Source of the DNA: Bdellovibrio sp.
GTDB taxonomy: Bacteria > Myxococcota > SpSt-1050
Assembly: GCA_020725805.1 (NCBI GenBank)
Contig: DYEF01000010.1
Coordinates: 1 to 7,905 of the forward strand
Reading direction: 5' to 3'
Length of the DNA stretch: 7,905 nt
Every line of letters begins with the position of its first letter. Positions within the stretch are counted from its first letter, which is position 1. The notes under the pieces are model-generated. The model did no database searches and had not been told where the DNA came from. It worked only from the letters and a program-made list of their open reading frames with translations. Shown one piece after another: positions 1 through 6,956 of this stretch. The position numbers and the translations under genes were made by a program.

Positions 1-77
1 AAAATATACCAACCTATTTTCCAAAATACAATAACAAAAAGACACAATACGTTTTGAAAAATTTTTCCAAAATTCCC

Positions 78-107
78 TTGACATAATGACAATATTAAGG
101 GTATTAA
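78..107 (+). promoter_or_regulatory. Probable sigma-70-type promoter of the EF-G-like gene
   Basis: A perfect -35 hexamer TTGACA lies at 78-83. An 18-bp spacer leads to TATTAA at 102-107, a 4/6 match to TATAAT. Transcription would begin near 113-115, leaving an untranslated leader of about 35 nt before the ATG at 150. The region upstream (1-77) is strongly AT-rich, which would suit an UP-like element. The -35 box is convincing and the -10 box is only fair. No operator or riboswitch-like structure is evident. Confidence 0.6.
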
Positions 108-133
108 ACTCTACTCTTGTTTTTACTTTTTTT

Positions 134-139
134 AAGGAG
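134..139 (+). promoter_or_regulatory. Ribosome binding site AAGGAG of the EF-G-like gene
   Basis: AAGGAG ends 10 nt before the ATG at 150. It supports that ATG as the start, which also places the P-loop GYDGSGKT at residues 13-20, as expected for a translational GTPase N-terminus. Confidence 0.75.
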
Positions 140-149
140 TTATTAAGAC

Positions 150-2225
150 ATGAAGACAGAAGGAATCAGAAACGTTTCATTGATTGGTTACGATGGTTCA
201 GGCAAGACCTGCCTTGCAGAAGCCATGGTCAAATACGGTTCACCTGACAGAGCGCTGAAGGAGATTGCTCCGACAAGACTCGACCTGGACAACGAAGAAC
301 TGAAGAGAAACCTCACACTTTCCACAAAGACGACATTTACGTCGTGGAAGGATATACACATCAATATTCTGGACACCCCGGGATTCTTCAATATCCTCGC
401 GGAGACCTCGAACAGTATTGCAATGACCGAAGCCTCTGTCCTTACAATCAGGTGTGCAAAACCAATCAAGCATTATATCGAGCGTTTTGGCTTTATGACA
501 GAGGACAGGGCAAAGCCGATGGCGGTATTTATCAATCAGTGCGACATCGAAAGGGCAAATCTGGACGAGGCATTCGATAGCCTGTCGCAGGAGATCAAGG
601 GGAAACTCGTATTCATTTCATATCCCATCGGACTTGATACAGCACATCAGGGTGTTATTGATGTCCTGAGGATGAAGGCATACTACTATCAGGGAGCATA
701 CGGCAAATTTCAGGAAAAAGAGATTCCATCCGAGCTGAAGGATAAGGCAGAAGAACTTCATACCAAACTGGTTGAGATTCTCGCCGAGACAGATGATGAA
801 CTTGTAAACAAATACCTCGAAGGGACAGCCCTAACCGAGGAAGAGCTCATCAACGCCTTCAGAAAAGGATTTGCCGCAAGGTCTTTCTTCCCTGTATTCT
901 GCGGTGCAGTAAAGAAGGCCACGGGTGTAAATCTCCTTCTGGATTATATCGTAAACTGCTTTCCGGACCCGTTGGCAAGGGAATGGCCTTCAAAGATAAG
1001 CGAAGATAAGATGGAGATGAGGAAAGTCGATGCAAACGAACCGTTCTCTGCAATAGTCTTCAAGACAACCGTCGACCACTTTCAGGGGAAGGTATCCTAT
1101 ATGCGTATTATTTCCGGTGTAATCAAATCAGATGCGCCGGTTTACAATTCAACAAAGAAGATCGAGGAGAAGTTTGCAACACTCATTAGAGTGGATGGCA
1201 AGAATCAGATTCCTCTGACAGAGGCAATTGCAGGTGATATTGTAGCCGTTACCAAACTCAAGGATACACAGACCGGAGATACACTTTCTACTCAGGAGAG
1301 ACCCGCTGTTTATCTGACGATGGAATTCCCGAAGCAGACAATATCTTTCTCCCTCAAGGCCAAGACAAAACAGGACGAAGACAAACTCTCCAACGGTCTT
1401 CAGAGGCTGATAGAGGAAGACCCGTTACTTTCCTACACACGTACAACGGATACCAAGGAACTCCTGCTTTCGGGTATGGGTCAGGCTCACCTTGAGATTG
1501 CAATCGAAAGGCTCAGAAGAAAATACGAGGTCGATGTTACTACACAACCCCCGAAAGTCCCGTACAAAGAGACCATTAAAAAGCCCGCAAAGGCTCAGGG
1601 TAAATACAAGAGGCAGTCCGGCGGCAGAGGTCAGTACGGAGACTGCTGGCTCGAACTCAAACCGATGCCGAGAGGTAAGGGCTTCGAATTCACAGAGAGC
1701 ATATTCGGAGGAGCGATTCCCAAAAACTATATCCCTTCGATTCAGAAAGGTGTTGAGGATGCAATGCTCGAAGGTCCTCTTGCCGGTTATCCCGTTACAG
1801 ACCTTTCGGTAAATGTATATGACGGTTCGTACCACGAGGTTGACTCATCCGATATGGCATTCAAAATTGCCGGTTCAATGGGATTCAAGAATGCATATTC
1901 ACAGGCAAATCCGATACTGCTCGAACCTATTATGCAGCTCGAGATAGTAATTCCCGAGGAGTTTCTGGGAGATGTGATAGGAGACATCAACTCCAGAAGA
2001 GGGAAGATTCAGGGTATGGACCCGACTCCGAGAGGGAATGTTGTAAGGGCACTTGTCCCCTACGAAAACACTGCCACATACGCCACAGACCTCCATTCGA
2101 TAACACAGGGTATCGGTTATTTTACGATGCAGTTCTCACATATGGAAGAGGTTCCGGCCCAGATTGCACAGAAGATTATCGAGGCTTATCAGAAGCAGAA
2201 GAGCCAGCAGGAGGAAGAGAAATAG
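150..2225 (+). CDS. Elongation factor G-like GTPase paralog (EF-G2 type)
   Basis: A full-length 691-aa protein with EF-G architecture: a G domain (about 1-285), domain II (about 297-385), domain III (about 393-470), domain IV (about 475-595) and domain V (about 596-670). Domains III-V are very EF-G-like, with RQSGGRGQYG at 489-498, SYHEVDSSDMAFKIAGSMGF at 560-579, and DVIGDINSRRGKIQGM in domain V. The G domain is divergent. The P-loop is GYDGSGKT (13-20) rather than the AHxDAGKT type. Switch I reads RNLTLST where EF-G has RGITI. G3 is DTPGF (75-79), with Phe at the position of EF-G's catalytic His. G4 is NQCD (129-132) instead of NKxD. The stretch ending in SYPIG and GVIDVLRMKA fits the EF-G-like/EF-G2 subfamily. 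It is cytosolic and probably binds ribosomes, but it is unlikely to be the housekeeping translocase, which normally lies in the rpsL-rpsG-tuf cluster, absent here. The gene stands alone behind its own promoter. Its low-complexity C-terminal tail overlaps the end of the convergent glycosyltransferase gene. Its precise role is unknown. Confidence 0.9.
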   Translation: MKTEGIRNVSLIGYDGSGKTCLAEAMVKYGSPDRALKEIAPTRLDLDNEELKRNLTLSTKTTFTSWKDIHINILDTPGFFNILAETSNSIAMTEASVLTIRCAKPIKHYIERFGFMTEDRAKPMAVFINQCDIERANLDEAFDSLSQEIKGKLVFISYPIGLDTAHQGVIDVLRMKAYYYQGAYGKFQEKEIPSELKDKAEELHTKLVEILAETDDELVNKYLEGTALTEEELINAFRKGFAARSFFPVFCGAVKKATGVNLLLDYIVNCFPDPLAREWPSKISEDKMEMRKVDANEPFSAIVFKTTVDHFQGKVSYMRIISGVIKSDAPVYNSTKKIEEKFATLIRVDGKNQIPLTEAIAGDIVAVTKLKDTQTGDTLSTQERPAVYLTMEFPKQTISFSLKAKTKQDEDKLSNGLQRLIEEDPLLSYTRTTDTKELLLSGMGQAHLEIAIERLRRKYEVDVTTQPPKVPYKETIKKPAKAQGKYKRQSGGRGQYGDCWLELKPMPRGKGFEFTESIFGGAIPKNYIPSIQKGVEDAMLEGPLAGYPVTDLSVNVYDGSYHEVDSSDMAFKIAGSMGFKNAYSQANPILLEPIMQLEIVIPEEFLGDVIGDINSRRGKIQGMDPTPRGNVVRALVPYENTATYATDLHSITQGIGYFTMQFSHMEEVPAQIAQKIIEAYQKQKSQQEEEK

Positions 2226-2937
2226 GCGTCTCCTTTACTCTGAGGCGGAGTTTTATCACCATCAGGAGTGCCTCGAAGAATATCTTCTGCGACATCTTCG
2301 ATTTGCCAAGAATCCTGTCAGTAAAAATAATAGGAAGTTCAAAGACCCTGAAGCCTTTCTTATAGGTCCTGTAATTCATTTCTATCTGAAAACCGAAGCC
2401 GGAAAGGAGCAGATTATCAAGGTCTATTGATTCGAGGACGACTCTTCTGAAGCACTTGAATCCCCCGGTCAGGTCCCTTATCGGTATGCCCAGAATCGTC
2501 CTTGAATAGAGTGAACCTCCCTTACTTATAAGCATTCTGAAAAACGGCCAGTTCTGAACACCGCCTCCTTTTACATATCTCGAACCTATCACAAGGTCAT
2601 AATCCTTTATCTTTTCGAGAAAGAGCGGCAGATAGTCCGGATTGTGCGAAAAATCAGCATCCATTTCAAATATATGCCTGTATTCTCTTGCCAGAGCCCA
2701 TTTGAAACCGGAGACGTATGCCTTCCCAAGTCCTTCCTTTTTCTCTCTGTGAAGTACGAAAAGTCTGCCTTTGTATTCATTTTCCGAAAGTTCATCCGCT
2801 ATCTTTCCGGTGCCATCAGGTGAATTATCGTCGACAATAAGTATGTGCGTATCAATTCTGTCGAATACAGCCTTTGTTATGTTCCGGATATTCTCTTTTT
2901 CATTATAGGTCGGGATAATAACGAGATTTTCAGACAT
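2176..2937 (-). CDS. Family 2 glycosyltransferase, DPM1-like polyprenyl-phosphate sugar synthase
   Basis: A 253-aa GT-A-fold glycosyltransferase with every hallmark of the dolichol/polyprenyl-phosphate mannose synthase branch of GT2. These are IPTYNEKENI (8-17), VDDNSPDGTG (35-44), the metal-binding DAD in EMDADFSHNP (91-100), GSRY (118-121), RDLTGGFKCFRR (154-165) and DRILGKSKM (207-215). Characterised relatives transfer mannose from GDP-mannose to a polyprenyl phosphate at the cytosolic face of the membrane. Sugar and lipid specificity cannot be read from sequence, and related enzymes use glucose or other donors. There is no C-terminal transmembrane pair, so it is a soluble or peripheral single-domain form. 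The ATG is preceded by GGAG at 7-nt spacing. It is the last gene of the minus-strand cluster, 21 nt after the beta-barrel gene. Its final ~16 codons, encoding a Pro/Ser-rich tail, overlap the 3' end of the EF-G-like gene on the other strand. Confidence 0.88.
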   Translation of the reverse strand: MSENLVIIPTYNEKENIRNITKAVFDRIDTHILIVDDNSPDGTGKIADELSENEYKGRLFVLHREKKEGLGKAYVSGFKWALAREYRHIFEMDADFSHNPDYLPLFLEKIKDYDLVIGSRYVKGGGVQNWPFFRMLISKGGSLYSRTILGIPIRDLTGGFKCFRRVVLESIDLDNLLLSGFGFQIEMNYRTYKKGFRVFELPIIFTDRILGKSKMSQKIFFEALLMVIKLRLRVKETPISLPPAGSSASDKPR

Positions 2938-2958
2938 ACTTTTTCTCCGGTAATTGTG

Positions 2959-4482
2959 TTAATATACAAACTTAATACCGGCAGAACCTATATGTCTCGA
3001 ATAATCAAATATTCCGCTCTTGACATCAGACATATTCATAACAAAGGCGTAGCCGGTGTTCAGGAATAATTTATCCGAATAAAGTCTGAAATCTATTCCG
3101 GTCTCAAAAGAGAATTTCATATCTGTACGTGCATTTGCATTGCTGTCGTAGAGATAATCGGGATTGCTGATCTTTTCAGAAAACATATAGTAACCGAATC
3201 CGCCGGATGCATTCAGGAAGACCGATTTGCCGTATTTATAATCAAATCCGAGTCTTACTTCGGGCCTCATATATTTCCAGCCGTCGCCTTCAGAGTTGTT
3301 TATCCCGAAATAATCCCTGTTATAGACTGAGAAATTCGGACTGAATGAATATGAGAAATGCAGATACGGGTCAATCAGAAGCGATGACCTGTCAAAGTCT
3401 TTCGAATATACCTTCTCGAAGTAGTGTTTCAGCTGCACGGGTACACCAATTGACAAGAGCGAATTCGAGAAATGATATGCAAACTCCGGAATAATCCTGT
3501 GTCCGAAAGAATATGCCTTGTATTTGTCCGAAATGAAATCGTAGGAGTAGTTATATGCAAAACCCAAGTGAAATGACGGCTTTGAATACCGGTACAGAAG
3601 CTGAAGGTCGTTCGAATTGAAATTGTAAATATTGAAATTGGAATTAATTCCCTGATAGCCGTTGTAGAGTATTCCGAGCATATTACTCGAGCTGTTGATA
3701 AACCTGTAACCGAGTGAATATCTGGCCTCTGTCCTGAGGTCATACCTTTCTTCATACTTGACGCCCGGCAGTTTTACCGCATCCTTATCAGGGTAAAGGG
3801 CAACGTTCGTATCAAATACCTCGTTGAGGGAAATCATAAACCTGAAATTATCTTTGCTGTCCTGTTTGGTGTTTTTCTCTATACTGATTATTTTCGAGGT
3901 AATAATAAACTGATTGCTGTATTTGTCTCTGAAATTCTTTAGTTCCGCAATCGTCCCGTCCATATCTCCTGACATTGCCTTGTTGATTATCTCCAGAAAC
4001 TCCTTCTTGTTTGCGTGCTGAATCTTAGGGTTTTTTTCAATCCTGTTCAGAATCATCCGGAGATTTTCAATGTCCTGCATACGGTTGTAATTCAGTGCAA
4101 GATAAAGAAGAATGACAGGGTCATCGGAATACTTAGGAATCTTTTCGAAATATGAAACCGAACCCTTATAGTCCTGATTATAATATCTGGATATGGCCGA
4201 ATATTTAATTATCTCGTAATTATAAGGGTTGGACTGAATATACTTCTGGAAGTATTTCTCTGCATCGGCATAATTTTTCTGCATAAAATGCGAGATACCT
4301 GCCAGAAAGAGAGCGTCATTATTATCTCTGTCTTTTTCCAGAACGGCCTCACAGATTTTTATCGCCTCATTGTAATTTTGCTGTTTGTAAAATCCGTATG
4401 CCTTCGTAATTTCAACATCGCTGTTGGCATACAATATTAGAGGTACAAATAATAAGGCAGATAAGAGCAGATACTTTCTCAT
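2959..4482 (-). CDS. TPR-containing outer-membrane beta-barrel protein
   Basis: A 507-aa exported protein. Residues 1-21 form a signal peptide (MRK, a hydrophobic core, then LYA before NS; likely cleavage after Ala19). Residues about 22-190 carry around four TPR-like helical repeats, the clearest at 56-86 (DALFLAGISHF...DAEKYFQKYIQSNP), followed by 88-117 and 121-150. From about 212 to the end the sequence alternates aromatic and polar residues as amphipathic beta-strands, opening with a FDTNVALYPD segment and ending in KFVY, the aromatic terminus typical of BAM-assembled barrels. This layout resembles PgaA and Slam-type proteins, in which periplasmic TPRs feed an outer-membrane pore, but I see no specific family signature. 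The start is taken at the ATG because AAGGAG sits 7 nt upstream of it; a TTG two codons earlier would be only 1 nt from that site. It lies 12 nt after the lipoprotein gene. Cargo or partner is unknown; the neighbouring lipoprotein and FecR-domain protein are the obvious candidates. Confidence 0.8.
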   Translation of the reverse strand: MRKYLLLSALLFVPLILYANSDVEITKAYGFYKQQNYNEAIKICEAVLEKDRDNNDALFLAGISHFMQKNYADAEKYFQKYIQSNPYNYEIIKYSAISRYYNQDYKGSVSYFEKIPKYSDDPVILLYLALNYNRMQDIENLRMILNRIEKNPKIQHANKKEFLEIINKAMSGDMDGTIAELKNFRDKYSNQFIITSKIISIEKNTKQDSKDNFRFMISLNEVFDTNVALYPDKDAVKLPGVKYEERYDLRTEARYSLGYRFINSSSNMLGILYNGYQGINSNFNIYNFNSNDLQLLYRYSKPSFHLGFAYNYSYDFISDKYKAYSFGHRIIPEFAYHFSNSLLSIGVPVQLKHYFEKVYSKDFDRSSLLIDPYLHFSYSFSPNFSVYNRDYFGINNSEGDGWKYMRPEVRLGFDYKYGKSVFLNASGGFGYYMFSEKISNPDYLYDSNANARTDMKFSFETGIDFRLYSDKLFLNTGYAFVMNMSDVKSGIFDYSRHIGSAGIKFVY

Positions 4483-4489
4483 ATTCAAT

Positions 4490-4495
4490 CTCCTT
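4490..4495 (-). promoter_or_regulatory. Ribosome binding site deciding the start of the TPR/beta-barrel gene
   Basis: AAGGAG on the minus strand lies 7 nt before the ATG at 4482-4480 and overlaps the last base of the preceding lipoprotein stop codon region. An in-frame TTG at 4488-4486 is too close to be used, so the protein begins MRKYLL. Confidence 0.7.
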
Positions 4496-5154
4496 TATTC
4501 AATATAGTTGATTTTGATAACTGCCAGATATTTTCTGCCGTCAGCCTCATAATATGCCCCGAGATAGTGATTCTGACCGGAGGGGAGGGCAGAGGGGCCG
4601 CGGATTGTGGCGGAATTGCCGTTACTGGTAATCAGCCCGATTTCATTATTGCCACCTTCGATATTGTCAATTGTCCATTTCAGTTCGGGGTTCTTCAGAC
4701 CTTCAGGAAGTCTTGAAGAATCAATTTTGGCTGTAACTATTACCTCGTCATTAAGGGTAAGATTGATAATTCTTGTATCAAATTTAAGAGGAGGTGCAAT
4801 TTCCATATCCAGTGAATTTTTTACGTCAGGTATAATATTTACCTTTTTCCGGTCGAGCATATATACAACATTTTCGTTCGGACCGGTAATAAACAGTTCA
4901 ATCATCTGTTCACCGACGGGGAGATTCAGTATGAAAAAATCTTTCTGGTTTTTGATATCACTTGCGGTGCCCTTTGCCATCATTTTTCCGTTGCTGTATA
5001 TAATTACCTGAGCAGAATCCCCGATGAGCTCCTGAATATCGGCCGGCAGCTTTATCTCCGGTGAATTAACCTCGGTCAGTGACAACGGCTTTTCACCGCA
5101 GGAAAGCAGAAGCACTGCAAAAACAGGTAAAAATATTAATGACAGTCTTTTCAT
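4495..5154 (-). CDS. Predicted lipoprotein with Ig-like beta domains
   Basis: A 219-aa protein with a lipoprotein signal peptide: MKR, a hydrophobic stretch, and the lipobox LLSC with the modified Cys at residue 19. Residues +2/+3 are Gly-Glu, not Asp, which under Enterobacteria sorting rules favours the outer membrane. The mature part looks all-beta. A first domain (about 36-113) has strands such as AQVIIYSNGKMMAKG and EQMIELFITGP. A second domain (about 120-219) resembles a bacterial Ig-like fold, with a LKWTIDN strand, a GNSATIRGPSALPSG segment and a final LAVIKINYIE strand. No catalytic motif is seen and I do not recognise a named family. AAGGAG sits 7 nt upstream of the ATG. The gene lies between the exported FecR-domain protein and the TPR barrel with short gaps (23 and 12 nt), so it is probably a structural or accessory part of the same envelope complex. 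Confidence 0.75.
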   Translation of the reverse strand: MKRLSLIFLPVFAVLLLSCGEKPLSLTEVNSPEIKLPADIQELIGDSAQVIIYSNGKMMAKGTASDIKNQKDFFILNLPVGEQMIELFITGPNENVVYMLDRKKVNIIPDVKNSLDMEIAPPLKFDTRIINLTLNDEVIVTAKIDSSRLPEGLKNPELKWTIDNIEGGNNEIGLITSNGNSATIRGPSALPSGQNHYLGAYYEADGRKYLAVIKINYIE

Positions 5155-5177
5155 AATATGCTCCTTGCCTGAATGTT

Positions 5178-5984
5178 TTATTTTACGTTAATAATCAGTA
5201 CAGAATCCCTCTGCATAAGATTTCTGTCATAATCGACCGGCAGAGAAGGTGAGGTATATACCTCTTTACAGCTGTTTTTCTTATCTTTTGTGCCTGAGAA
5301 GAAGCCGTCGAGCTGGAATTCCTCAATAAATCTGTCAAACGCAGCTTCTTGATTCGATGAAATCCTTGCCTGACTCAAAGGTGTTTTTACCTTTTTTATA
5401 CTGTCCTCGATGTCTTGAAGTCTGAAAGGAGACGGTTCGGTCGGAAGCACCTGAGGAAGTATCTTCGAAAAAGTCCCCTGTTTCACAATCTTGTAATTGT
5501 TATCAGACTGAATCAGGTTCTTTACGGATACCTCATCCTTTAAAACTATTAATTCCGTATTCCCGTCCTGTGAATTAACTTTTATAAGCATTTCGGATGG
5601 TTTTTCCCTGATTATTTCTGCAGTGGGCGTGTTTATTATACCTTTGATCTTGCTTTCCGATGAATTGATGAGAATATTCCCTTTGAGGATGGTTATCAGT
5701 TCCTCCTGGTCGGTCAGTTTTGTGAAATTCACATCCGAATCAGGTGAAACGAAGATAACGAATCTTTTGTCGAGTACTATTCTTAAAGATGTATTTTCAT
5801 CGGTCTTGACTCTAAGGCCGCTTTTGAGAGCAATATCACTGGTATTCGTAACCCATTCCTTTGCACCTTTGACCCTTGTCTTGAATTCCTTACCCGAAAT
5901 CATAAAGATATTTCCTTCGATGTTTTCTGCAGCAAGAAAGGCTGGCAAAATAAAGATGAATAAAAACATCAGATATTTTCTCAT
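5178..5984 (-). CDS. Exported FecR-domain protein
   Basis: A 268-aa protein starting with a signal peptide (MRKYL, a hydrophobic core, then FLAAE; likely cleavage after Ala19). Residues about 21-135 match the FecR domain pattern. An early strand (NIEGNIFMISG) is followed by the GAKEWV turn, ALKSGLRVKTDENTSLRIVL and the PDSDVNF turn; next come ILKGNILINSS and a TPTAEI strand. The remainder (about 170-268) is a less conserved, partly helical tail with one Cys. Classical FecR anti-sigma regulators carry a cytosolic N-terminal domain and a transmembrane helix. Both are missing here and no ECF sigma factor is adjacent, so this is the secreted, stand-alone FecR type often found near TPR or surface proteins. 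The start codon overlaps the nucleotidyltransferase stop codon (ATGA), and AGGAGGT lies 5 nt upstream, so translation is probably coupled. It is likely periplasmic and its function is unknown. Confidence 0.78.
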   Translation of the reverse strand: MRKYLMFLFIFILPAFLAAENIEGNIFMISGKEFKTRVKGAKEWVTNTSDIALKSGLRVKTDENTSLRIVLDKRFVIFVSPDSDVNFTKLTDQEELITILKGNILINSSESKIKGIINTPTAEIIREKPSEMLIKVNSQDGNTELIVLKDEVSVKNLIQSDNNYKIVKQGTFSKILPQVLPTEPSPFRLQDIEDSIKKVKTPLSQARISSNQEAAFDRFIEEFQLDGFFSGTKDKKNSCKEVYTSPSLPVDYDRNLMQRDSVLIINVK

Positions 5985-6955
5985 TTTCGACCTCCTCGGC
6001 GGTCTGATATTATATACTTATATTCATTATTTGCAACACATCTTTTAAGTTTTTCGTTAACAATCAGAGTATCAGGAAAAATCAGGGATTCTCTTATTTC
6101 GGAGTCAAGAATTGTCACATTATCGCCGATAACCGAATTACGGATTACGGAATTTTCTATCTTTACGTTTTTACCGGTTATATTCCCGTATGAGTCGGTT
6201 ATTTCGTTGCGATATTCTGCCGTAAAGACAGATGACTCCCATTTTTTACCCAAAAATGCAAAATTAGCCCTGTAAAGATTTTCCGGTTTACCTATATCAA
6301 AAGAATCGTTTTTGGTTATAAAGCCGTAAACCCTGAATCCGTTTTCAATGAGCCTTGGATAGGTATTTTTGTTGATACAACCTTCTTCGGGAAGGTATTC
6401 AAAAACTTTTGGATTCAGGATATGCACGCCCAGAAACCGGAATTTTACAAGACCTTTCAGGTTTTTCGGCTTCTGTTTGATGTATCTGATTCTGCCTTTT
6501 TTATCTGCAAAGACCGAATTTTCGTATGGAATATTCCTGTCCCGTATAAGAAGCATCACGGCATCACAATCCATCTTTTTGTAAAAAAGTATCATTTCCC
6601 TGATATCAGCAACAGTTATCGTATCGCCGTTGAGCACAATAACAGGCTCATTTATTCCGAAGGTATTGATTATATTCCTTATACCTCCGCCTGTCCCCAG
6701 AATTTGAGGTTCATAAACATATCTGACACCGCTCAGATTTTTCCCTATGTAATCTTTTACAGGTTCCGGTTTGTAGTGGAGGTTGATATAGATTTTAGTG
6801 ATACCCTGATTCTTCAGAAGCATAATCTGGTGCCAGAGTGGTGTCCTGTTGAGGAGCGGAACAAGAGGTTTGGGTAATTTATCTGTAAAAGGTCTGAGTC
6901 TCGTACCAAAGCCGGCAGCAAGGACTATTCCCGAAAAATCTCTTAATTTTCTCAT
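5981..6955 (-). CDS. Sugar-1-phosphate nucleotidyltransferase with left-handed beta-helix tail
   Basis: A 324-aa cytosolic enzyme of the NTP_transferase family (GT-A-like Rossmann fold). The nucleotide-binding signature LAAGFGTRLRPFTDKLPKPL spans 12-31. LGTGGG is at 86-91, the metal-binding NGD at 109-111, and FDIGKP at 219-224. Such enzymes condense a sugar 1-phosphate with an NTP to give an NDP-sugar. Similar proteins are annotated as mannose-1-phosphate guanylyltransferase or MurU (MurNAc-1-P uridylyltransferase). The AmgK-like kinase gene just upstream favours a kinase/nucleotidyltransferase pair of the AmgK-MurU kind. Unlike the roughly 220-residue MurU it has a C-terminal section (about 255-305) of imperfect hexapeptide repeats (e.g. 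NITGKNVKIENSVI). This suggests a left-handed beta-helix as in GDP-mannose or glucose-1-P enzymes. Substrate is therefore open. The start is placed at the ATG 1 nt after the kinase stop, with GGAG 13 nt upstream. An in-frame ATG eight codons earlier (6979) would overlap the kinase gene and has no SD. Confidence 0.85.
   Translation of the reverse strand: MRKLRDFSGIVLAAGFGTRLRPFTDKLPKPLVPLLNRTPLWHQIMLLKNQGITKIYINLHYKPEPVKDYIGKNLSGVRYVYEPQILGTGGGIRNIINTFGINEPVIVLNGDTITVADIREMILFYKKMDCDAVMLLIRDRNIPYENSVFADKKGRIRYIKQKPKNLKGLVKFRFLGVHILNPKVFEYLPEEGCINKNTYPRLIENGFRVYGFITKNDSFDIGKPENLYRANFAFLGKKWESSVFTAEYRNEITDSYGNITGKNVKIENSVIRNSVIGDNVTILDSEIRESLIFPDTLIVNEKLKRCVANNEYKYIISDRRGGRK
5990..5996 (-). promoter_or_regulatory. 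Strong ribosome binding site AGGAGGT of the FecR-domain gene
   Basis: A full anti-SD match lies inside the last codons of the nucleotidyltransferase gene, 5 nt before the FecR-gene ATG. It confirms the ATGA-overlapping start and suggests high or coupled translation of the exported module. Confidence 0.75.
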
Positions 6956-6956
6956 A

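Noticed and set aside
1425-1835. 136-aa open frame antisense to the EF-G-like gene, and other long antisense or out-of-frame ORFs across the window
   Set aside because: They lie wholly inside well-supported genes, have no recognisable domains or ribosome binding sites, and look like shadow frames.
2222-2260. Bidirectional terminator between the convergent genes
   Set aside because: The best stems (ACTC/GAGT or CTCC/GGAG around 2230-2252) are only 4 bp with weak T-runs, and the region is inside the glycosyltransferase coding sequence.
3616-3640. Repeated ATTGAAATTG inside the barrel gene
   Set aside because: Explained by the Asn/Phe-rich strand codons (NFNIYNFNSN) of the beta-barrel region; no independent sign of a mobile or regulatory element.
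4483-4488. TTG start for the TPR/beta-barrel gene, two codons upstream of the ATG
   Set aside because: It lies 1 nt from the AAGGAG site, too close for initiation; the ATG at 4482 has 7-nt spacing.
5178-5984. FecR-type anti-sigma regulator controlling an ECF sigma factor
   Set aside because: The protein has a signal peptide instead of a cytosolic anti-sigma domain and transmembrane helix, and no sigma factor or TonB receptor gene is adjacent.
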